Assembly (NCBI GenBank): GCA_026397575.1
Contig: JAPLUP010000171.1
Coordinates: 1 to 10,589 of the forward strand
DNA: 10,589 bases
Source of the DNA: Candidatus Zixiibacteriota bacterium
Lineage (GTDB): Bacteria; Zixibacteria; MSB-5A5; CAIYYT01
Reading direction: 5' to 3'
Shown here: in pieces, positions 5,298-10,589 of the stretch
How positions within the stretch are numbered: the first letter of the stretch is position 1
Layout: each line of letters starts with the position of its first letter
Translations under genes and position numbers: made by a program
Notes under the pieces: model-generated
What the model saw: the letters and a program-made list of their open reading frames with translations, nothing else
The model's database searches: none
Told to the model about the DNA's origin: nothing

Positions 5298-6425
5298 TTA
5301 GAATTTCGTGGTCATGTTGATCTGGATCGAGTTTTTCTCGTCTTCCCGAATCTCAACAGGATTGACGAGGGGGCTCTGAACCTTAGTGGTCTCTCTGACT
5401 ATACTGATCGCCAGTTCATATCCTTCGACTGGCGAGTAACCAACACCGCCGAGGAAGAATCGCGCATCACCATTCTGCGACTCGTACGGATACAGCGCCT
5501 TGTCGAGTTGCGTATGTTTGTCAATCCACTCGTACTTAGTGAAAAGATAGACCTTGGAAAGCCAAGTCTCGGCAGTTGCCACGTTGACCTTACCCATCAG
5601 AGAGAAGCCCTTGGCCTTCTCCTGGTTATCCTTGATGATGACAGTGGTAACGTCTTCTTTGTCCCAGGTCTGGAAGTACTCGACAACGCCGCTGACCCAC
5701 TTGCGATACTTGATCACGCCAGCCACTTGCATACGATCTTTCTTGGTATTCTTGCGGAAATCAGTGGCCGTTGAGTCCGGATAGGCAATGTTCGGCCAGC
5801 CTTTGTAATACTGAGCCCAAATACCAGTCTCGCCAAAGTCGGGGTTCTTGGGAAACGGATAACCAGTTGCAAAAAGGATGATGTCCTTGTTCTTGTTTTT
5901 CTCCGTCTTGGTGAAGCCGCCGCCATTCACAATCTGCAAGGCTAGTTTGCCGTAGTTGCCGGGGCACTCGCCAATAATGGTAAAGCCAAGATCAGCACGC
6001 TCCAAATAGCCAAGCTTGTCCAACGACACGGCATCAATGTAACGCAATCCCCAGGCCTTCTCCACATGGTCGAACCAGAGCAGACTCTGCATACCAAAGC
6101 GCATGGTAGTGTACTTAATGAGCTTGTCGCCTTGGATGTAGGCTGACCGAAGGCGATACTGTAAACCATAGCCGTCCAAGCTGCTGCGAGGAATCAGGTC
6201 GATGGCCATGTTGGCGGAAAACTTCTCTCCGAACTGCTGATCAAGAATCAAGCGGGCGCGAGCAATGTCAAAGCTGTTGAAATTCTTCCCCTGCCCTTGA
6301 TCATTCAGATGCATTTTCCAGTTGGCAAAAAGCACTCCGCCGACCTTGGGTTCTCCTGCTGTCAGGGAATTGGTCGCAAACAGAAAGGCCGTGACAACCA
6401 GTAGCAGCAGACAAATCCTTTTCAT
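5298..6425 (-). CDS. Outer-membrane porin-like beta-barrel protein
   Basis: The 375-aa reading begins with a classical signal peptide: MKR, a hydrophobic stretch through LLLLVVTAFLFA, and a likely cleavage near SLTAG-EP. The in-frame start 29 codons upstream is rejected because GAGGAGAG sits just before this ATG and the signal peptide would otherwise be buried. The mature part is rich in Tyr, Trp, Gly and alternating hydrophobic residues, and ends in Thr-Lys-Phe; a terminal Phe is the usual outer-membrane insertion signal. A segment near the start of the barrel (FDIARARLILDQQFGEKF) and a following R-x-G-M-Q block resemble phosphate-selective (OprO/OprP-type) porins, which suggests but does not prove that relationship. 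No substrate can be named. It has its own promoter and terminator, so it is a single-gene unit. Confidence 0.78.
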   Translation of the reverse strand: MKRICLLLLVVTAFLFATNSLTAGEPKVGGVLFANWKMHLNDQGQGKNFNSFDIARARLILDQQFGEKFSANMAIDLIPRSSLDGYGLQYRLRSAYIQGDKLIKYTTMRFGMQSLLWFDHVEKAWGLRYIDAVSLDKLGYLERADLGFTIIGECPGNYGKLALQIVNGGGFTKTEKNKNKDIILFATGYPFPKNPDFGETGIWAQYYKGWPNIAYPDSTATDFRKNTKKDRMQVAGVIKYRKWVSGVVEYFQTWDKEDVTTVIIKDNQEKAKGFSLMGKVNVATAETWLSKVYLFTKYEWIDKHTQLDKALYPYESQNGDARFFLGGVGYSPVEGYELAISIVRETTKVQSPLVNPVEIREDEKNSIQINMTTKF

Positions 6426-6428
6426 AGA

Positions 6429-6436
6429 CTCTCCTC
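6429..6436 (-). promoter_or_regulatory. Ribosome binding site of the porin-like gene
   Basis: On the minus strand GAGGAGAG lies 3 nt before the ATG at 6425 (its GGAG core 5 nt). It fixes the start at the signal-peptide Met rather than the longer open frame beginning at 6512. Confidence 0.7.
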
Positions 6437-6537
6437 GTGTTTCTCTCATTTTGCAATTATTCATTATCAAAGACAGCGATAGCTCTCTCCCATTCAAACT
6501 CTTAGCCGCCAAGTCGGATGGCAGAATCTGAACGGCC

Positions 6538-6566
6538 TATTTAATACAATGCCATATTGATGTCAA
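6538..6566 (-). promoter_or_regulatory. Probable sigma-70 promoter of the porin-like gene
   Basis: On the minus strand TTGACA (6566-6561) is followed after 17 bp by TAAATA (6543-6538), a weak -10 box. A run of seven A (6576-6570) directly upstream could act as an UP element. The leader would be about 105 nt. The rest of the gap to 6692 holds only a short CGGC-TTA-GCCG hairpin near 6580-6592, without a T run after it on either strand. Confidence 0.55.
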
Positions 6567-6692
6567 CTATTTTTTTCGTCGGCTAAGCCGCCTTCTACCT
6601 TGGAGCCAACCTCGATTCTGTAGCCGAGTGTATTCGAAGACAAGCGATTAGCCGTCGTTTGATGAAAGCCATTTCGGAGCAGGTCAGCCATA

Positions 6693-8141
6693 TTATCGCA
6701 ACGAGCTTGTGATCGACAGCACAGTCTGCCGGGCGATCAACGCATGGCCAATGCCGGTAGGATGACAGTGATCGACGAAATACTCTCTCTCCGGCAACCC
6801 AAGAAAGAGATGCTCCAGATCAATCAGCGGAACGCCGTTTGAGGAGCAGAAATCACGCAGAGCTTGATTATAACCAGCTTTGATGCGAAGCGAATAGTGA
6901 TCAAGCTCCTTTGCGTGCTTCAAGTAGCCGGCGGTCTCGGTTGGATTGTTGCGATGGAATTCAATGCCCAGATTGTACCAGAGTGTCGCATTGAGGCTGT
7001 CGCGACGGAGAGCGGCAAAGAGGTACTGAACCGAGTCAAGCCCTTGTCGCCAGAGTGACACAGCCAGGTTGTTTTGCAGCCGAGGATCATTGGGTGCTTC
7101 GGCAAGTTGCTTGCGATAGACTCGCTCTGCTAAAGACGGGGCAGTGTCGCTCAGATTTGTTGAATATACGCGCCTAGCCCACTGATCGGATGTGCCAGGC
7201 AGCAGAAACGTGTCCAAACAAAGGTCCCAGGGCTTAGCTAGATACTGTTGCATGTTATCGGCCATCACCAGCCGTCCCGCGCTGTCCTTGCCGCCGGCGA
7301 AAGTCTTGAATTGGATTCCGGGGGGCCAGAGATCAGGCGTCGGAATGGAACATGTCATAAGCCTACAGCCGTTTCTATCACACCACGCCTTGATGGCGAG
7401 CAGATTCTCGCGGAATTCCTGCATTGACACCCGTTCCTTAACCTTACCGGTTGCAGGTGTTGTTTCTTTGAGTTTCAACACAATGTTCTTGAGGAATTGG
7501 TAACCGTAGCTTCTGCTAAGCAGCTTGTTGAGCCAGCCATAATGCACGGTCATGTCAAAGAGCTGTCGGTCGGAGAGGTAGCCGTTGTACGAAGGGTCAT
7601 TATTGCCGAAATAGGTGATCACCAGATCGGGCTTGAGTTCGTCGCCTCTCAGTTCAAGCAGCTTACGGCATTGCCAACTCGTGTAACCGGCGACCGATGC
7701 ATTGATCACGACAATCTTACGATCTGTCATCGCCTTCTGTAGTAGAGCGCGAACTTGCCACACGAAGGAGTCGGTAGACTTCGCCAATCCCAGCCCGAGC
7801 GGCGTGGAATCGCCAAGGAACAGGATTCGATACTCGTTCGGCTGACGTGGATGAATCTCCGGCCCGGGAAAACCCTGCTTGTTGACGTAGATGAACGACG
7901 ACCGGTAGCCGGGCTTTATCTTCCAGAACAGATCTGGATCAGACTCCTGCATGCCCATGAAGGAATCAAAGAGGTGCATTTGCCAGAGCTTGTACTCATA
8001 GTTGACATCGTCCTTGCGGGACAAATAGTCAACGGACAAATGTACAACCAATCGCAATGCCAGCTCGAAGACGATAAACAGAATCGCCAGCATGATGAGT
8101 CCAAACAGGAGGTTACGCTTAGCTGCCGTCGGCACAGTCAA
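6693..8141 (-). CDS. Membrane-anchored SGNH/GDSL-hydrolase-like protein with a TPR-like insert
   Basis: This 482-aa protein has one N-terminal membrane helix at about 11-35, so the catalytic part should face the periplasm. SGNH blocks are visible: block I LFLGDST (Ser112), a block II Gly near NASVAGYTS (about 148-154), block III YFGNND (Asn181) and block V VDHCHPTGIGH with Asp457 and His460. Between blocks III and V is a long insert; at about 340-430 it carries two TPR-like helical pairs (NNLAVSLWRQG; LWYNLGIEFHRNN). Enzymes of this fold in the envelope are esterases or acetyl transferases/esterases of glycans and lipids; the substrate here is unknown. The start is taken as the TTG at 8141, which overlaps the birA stop (TTGA) with GGAAAG nearby; GTG at 8135 is the alternative. 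It follows birA in one transcript. No intrinsic terminator is seen after it. Confidence 0.75.
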   Translation of the reverse strand: MTVPTAAKRNLLFGLIMLAILFIVFELALRLVVHLSVDYLSRKDDVNYEYKLWQMHLFDSFMGMQESDPDLFWKIKPGYRSSFIYVNKQGFPGPEIHPRQPNEYRILFLGDSTPLGLGLAKSTDSFVWQVRALLQKAMTDRKIVVINASVAGYTSWQCRKLLELRGDELKPDLVITYFGNNDPSYNGYLSDRQLFDMTVHYGWLNKLLSRSYGYQFLKNIVLKLKETTPATGKVKERVSMQEFRENLLAIKAWCDRNGCRLMTCSIPTPDLWPPGIQFKTFAGGKDSAGRLVMADNMQQYLAKPWDLCLDTFLLPGTSDQWARRVYSTNLSDTAPSLAERVYRKQLAEAPNDPRLQNNLAVSLWRQGLDSVQYLFAALRRDSLNATLWYNLGIEFHRNNPTETAGYLKHAKELDHYSLRIKAGYNQALRDFCSSNGVPLIDLEHLFLGLPEREYFVDHCHPTGIGHALIARQTVLSITSSLR

Positions 8142-9133
8142 TAGCTTTCCGTTAGAGAAATTTCACCCGACAACAGTCTCAGGGTTCGCCTGCCAACGCT
8201 GACGACGAGGGCGCCGTCTACATCGATATCGATCGCGGTGCCAACCAGAGTCTTGCTGTCATGCCGAATACTGATCTGTCTCGCAAGGATTGACGAATAG
8301 TCTTTGATCGCCTTGAGTTGGTCTTTCAAACCGCTCTTGAGAAACTGCAAGTAACGTTTTTCCAACTGCAGCAAGACCTCCTGCACTAATCTGACGCGAT
8401 TCACCGGACAACCTTGTTCGATCTGCAGCGACGTGGCCCTGTTTGCCAATTCGGCGGGAAAATCCTTCGGTTCATGATTGACGTTGATGCCTATTCCGAT
8501 AACGACGAAGTTGATGCGGTCAAGCTCTGCAGACAACTCGGTCAGCACTCCGGCGACTTTCTTGCCGTTGACAAGCACGTCGTTGGGCCATTTGATCATC
8601 GCAGATAATCCGGGATAATGGCGGATTGCTTCTGCGACACTTAATGCCGCCACGAGAGACAAACCCGGCGCTTGTGCCGGCGCAACAGTCGGTCGCAGAA
8701 TTACGGACAAGTAAATGCCGAGCTTGGGGGGTGACATCCAACTGCGTCCCAGCCGACCACGCCCCGCTGTTTGCCGCCCGGCGATAATGACTGTGCCTTC
8801 CGGCGCATTCTTGACAGCATGGCGGTGGGCAACGCTGTTGGTGGAACCGACCGAGCGGAAACCATGAATTTCGCATCCCAGCATCTGCGTCTTGAGACCA
8901 CGGGCTATCTCATGGGGAAAAAGAATGTCGGGCGCCGTCTGAAATCTGACTTCACCGCGTCGGCTGGTCTCGAACCGATATCCCCAGCGAAGCAATTCAC
9001 TTAGGCTCTGGTTCACTATCTTCGTGCTAAGATGGAATCGTTCACCAAGGGATTTTGGCGAAGTCCAGTTCTCGATCCGGTCCTTCAACAGGTTTAGGAT
9101 GTCGATTTGAGTCTGTGTAATGTCGTCAGGCAT
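8138..9133 (-). CDS. birA: Bifunctional biotin-[biotin carboxyl carrier] ligase / HTH regulator BirA
   Basis: The 331-aa protein attaches biotin to the carrier domain of acetyl-CoA carboxylase and related carboxylases via biotinoyl-AMP. Residues 1-65 form a winged helix (TSPKSLGERFHLSTKIVNQ and the wing RRGEVRF), so this is the class that can also repress biotin genes. The catalytic domain has GSTN (96-99), the ATP/biotinoyl-AMP loop GRGRLGR (124-130), KWPNDVLVNGKKVAGVL (181-197) and GIGINVN (213-219), followed by an SH3-like C-terminal domain ending LLSGEISL. Length agrees with the class. The start is the ATG at 9133, the first in frame before the HTH; no strong Shine-Dalgarno sequence is seen. 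A 21-bp palindrome lies 24 nt upstream. Its stop overlaps the TTG of the next gene. No biotin synthesis gene is in the window. Confidence 0.93.
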   Translation of the reverse strand: MPDDITQTQIDILNLLKDRIENWTSPKSLGERFHLSTKIVNQSLSELLRWGYRFETSRRGEVRFQTAPDILFPHEIARGLKTQMLGCEIHGFRSVGSTNSVAHRHAVKNAPEGTVIIAGRQTAGRGRLGRSWMSPPKLGIYLSVILRPTVAPAQAPGLSLVAALSVAEAIRHYPGLSAMIKWPNDVLVNGKKVAGVLTELSAELDRINFVVIGIGINVNHEPKDFPAELANRATSLQIEQGCPVNRVRLVQEVLLQLEKRYLQFLKSGLKDQLKAIKDYSSILARQISIRHDSKTLVGTAIDIDVDGALVVSVGRRTLRLLSGEISLTESY

Positions 9134-9157
9134 GATCGAGGTCTACTGAAGGTGAAG

Positions 9158-9178
9158 GGACAACTTGCTGCGTTGTCC
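9158..9178. repeat. Perfect 7-bp inverted repeat upstream of birA
   Basis: GGACAAC (9158-9164) and GTTGTCC (9172-9178) flank a 7-nt spacer, ending 24 nt before the birA start on the minus strand. No T run follows, so it is not an ordinary terminator. It could be an operator or a leader hairpin. It does not match the bio operator that I know for BirA (TTGT/GGTTTACAA-type arms 15 or so bp apart). Confidence 0.5.
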
Positions 9179-9191
9179 TGATTGTGAATGA

Positions 9192-9223
9192 GTAAACAAA
9201 ACAAGGCGAGCCATCGACTCGCC
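9192..9223 (-). terminator. Rho-independent terminator of glnA
   Basis: Read on the minus strand, GGCGAG (9223-9218) pairs with CTCGCC (9210-9205) around a 7-nt loop and is followed by TTGTTTTGTTT. It lies 58 bp after the glnA stop and separates glnA from birA. Confidence 0.78.
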
Positions 9224-9281
9224 CCTGTTTGGCGCCAGATTGCTTTTCACTATCCTGTTCCGAGAAAACATCACAAAGGAA

Positions 9282-10589
9282 TCAGCAACCGTAATAGAGT
9301 TCGTACTCTCCGGGCGTCGGTTGACGGCGAATTTTATCTATATCCCGGCGCTTCTGTATCAGCCAGTTCTCCAGCAAGTCCTCGCTGAACACGCCCGCAT
9401 CCAGCAGGTATTTGTTGTCGCGCTCCAAAGCCGTCAGGGCAACATCGAGAGAAGTTGGCAACTGATGCAACTTCTTCAACTCGACTGGGGAAAGCTGGTC
9501 GAGGTTCTTATCAAGCGCTGAGCCGGGATCAATCTTGTTCTTGATGCCGTCGACGCCTGCCATAACAATGGCCGCGAAAGCCAAATAAGGGTTCATCGTC
9601 GCATCCGGCGGTCGGAACTCAAAGCGCATTGTCTTGGGATCTTTTTGGTAACCCGGAATGCGAATACAGGCGGTACGATTGCCGACCGAGTAGGTGCCCG
9701 CGACAGGCGCCTCAAACCCGGGAACCAGCCGCTTGTAGGAATTCGTCGACGGATTCGTAAACGCCAGAATCGAGTCGACATGCTTCAGCAGTCCACCCAT
9801 ATAATACATCCCTTCCTTGGAGAAGCGATGTGCGCCGTTCTTGTCGTAAAACAGCGAACCGGTGGCCGATGCCAGATAGTGGTGGAGATGCAAGCCGGAA
9901 CCGGGTTCGTTGTCGAGCGGCTTTGGCATGAAGGTAACCGTCTTGCCGTTGCGAAAGCACTCGTTCTTGATGATGTATTTCACCAACATGCTTTGATCAG
10001 CCATCTTCAGGAGGGGAGCGAAATTGACCTCAAACTCGTATTGACCGGCACCTCCGACCTCGTGGTGATGGTATTTTACTCCCACACCGGCGTCGGCTAA
10101 CAACGCCGCGATCTGATTGCGCAGATTATACGAGCGATCATACGGCGGCGCGGCGTGGTAACCCTTCTTGTGTGCGATCTTGTATCCGAGTTGATCGACC
10201 TCAGCAGGGTCGATCCAGCCCCCTTCCTCGGAGACGATCTGATAATATGCGCTTTGTGGTTGCTGGTCGTAACTGACGCGATCAAATAGATAGTACTCAA
10301 ATTCAGGGCCGAAAATCGGAGCAGCGCCTTTAACGACGCGGCTGACATATTTCTCAGCCGCCGCCGCGACCCTTCGAGGATCGCGATCGAATGGTTCCGC
10401 GGTTTCGTCAACATCCCAGATATTGCCCAGCAACGAAACTGTGGGTCTCTCGAAAAATGGATCAATAAACGCCGTTGTTGGGTCGGGAAGCATGATCATG
10501 TCACCCCGCTTGATCGAGGCGAAACCCGAGAGCGAGGAACCATCGACCCCGACACCGGATTCGAAGAGCTTCTGTTCGAGCGAGCTGAT
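9282..10589 (-). CDS. glnA: Type I glutamine synthetase, 5'-partial
   Basis: The frame is open through the right edge: the 30 codons before the Met at 10499 read as canonical GlnA sequence (GVGVDGSSLSGFASIKRGDM), so the N-terminal part lies outside and 435 residues are visible. The enzyme makes glutamine from glutamate, ammonia and ATP in a cytoplasmic dodecamer. Active-site signatures are GPEFEYYLF, KYHHHEVGGAGQYEFE, TFMPKPL followed by GSGLHLHHYL, NPSTNSYKRLVPGFEAPV and MRFEFRPPDATMNPYLAF. The C-terminus (PTPGEYELYYGC) is close to the end of the enterobacterial type. The adenylylation motif DKNLYDLP reads DKNLDQLS: the modified Tyr is replaced by Asp (codon 9500-9498), so control by adenylylation is unlikely. 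No glnB or ntr gene is in view. It is followed by a good intrinsic terminator and looks monocistronic at this end. Confidence 0.95.
   Translation of the reverse strand: MSSLEQKLFESGVGVDGSSLSGFASIKRGDMIMLPDPTTAFIDPFFERPTVSLLGNIWDVDETAEPFDRDPRRVAAAAEKYVSRVVKGAAPIFGPEFEYYLFDRVSYDQQPQSAYYQIVSEEGGWIDPAEVDQLGYKIAHKKGYHAAPPYDRSYNLRNQIAALLADAGVGVKYHHHEVGGAGQYEFEVNFAPLLKMADQSMLVKYIIKNECFRNGKTVTFMPKPLDNEPGSGLHLHHYLASATGSLFYDKNGAHRFSKEGMYYMGGLLKHVDSILAFTNPSTNSYKRLVPGFEAPVAGTYSVGNRTACIRIPGYQKDPKTMRFEFRPPDATMNPYLAFAAIVMAGVDGIKNKIDPGSALDKNLDQLSPVELKKLHQLPTSLDVALTALERDNKYLLDAGVFSEDLLENWLIQKRRDIDKIRRQPTPGEYELYYGC

Noticed and set aside
5292..5774. Long + strand open frame opposite the porin-like gene
   Set aside because: It is antisense to a well-supported gene, overlaps its whole 3' part and shows no family resemblance; a shadow frame.
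6426..6512. N-terminal extension of the porin-like protein to 6512
   Set aside because: It would place 29 polar residues before a perfect signal peptide, and a ribosome binding site immediately precedes the internal ATG at 6425.
6580..6592. CGGC-TTA-GCCG hairpin as terminator of the SGNH gene
   Set aside because: On the minus strand it is followed by an A run, not a T run, and the 4-bp stem is weak.

Overview
The window looks like a chromosomal segment of a Gram-negative, probably anaerobic or facultatively anaerobic bacterium from a poorly sampled lineage. The signs are a ferredoxin-linked 2-oxoacid oxidoreductase (OFOR/POR) operon, a Rex NADH/NAD+ sensor, an outer-membrane beta-barrel ending in Phe, and moderate G+C. 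A member of the FCB group such as Zixibacteria is a guess from protein style only. I see no tRNA, rRNA, insertion sequence, CRISPR array or phage gene.

Left third, + strand (1-3448): the 3' part of an OFOR operon with ATGA/GTGA stop-start overlaps. It holds a GltD-like FAD/NAD(P)H protein running in from the left edge, a 2[4Fe-4S] ferredoxin piece, the OFOR alpha subunit (PorA-like) and the OFOR beta subunit (PorB-like). The gamma subunit would be expected just left of the window. Both catalytic subunits are full length and well conserved, yet nearly every residue I would expect to bind thiamine diphosphate (ThDP), Mg2+ or substrate is changed. The accessory protein is split by a frame change with an apparent deletion and lacks one cluster cysteine. 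Either this is a cofactor-altered OFOR-like complex or a locus with decay or sequence errors; both readings are set out below.

Centre, + strand (3449-4778): rex with a strong promoter overlapped by a near-perfect Rex operator (autoregulation), then a small membrane-anchored protein of unknown function. Next is about 520 bp without a convincing gene, containing an inverted repeat, hairpins and a + strand intrinsic terminator, back to back with a minus-strand terminator.

Right half, minus strand (5232-10589): an outer-membrane porin-like protein with its own promoter, signal peptide and terminator; a membrane-anchored SGNH-hydrolase-like protein with a TPR-like insert, translationally coupled to birA (biotin protein ligase with N-terminal HTH); and a type I glutamine synthetase running off the right edge, separated from birA by an intrinsic terminator.

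The genes combine redox and central carbon metabolism (OFOR, Rex), cofactor attachment (BirA), nitrogen assimilation (GlnA) and envelope functions. Only the OFOR cluster, rex with its downstream gene, and birA with the SGNH gene look like transcription units; the rest are simply neighbours.
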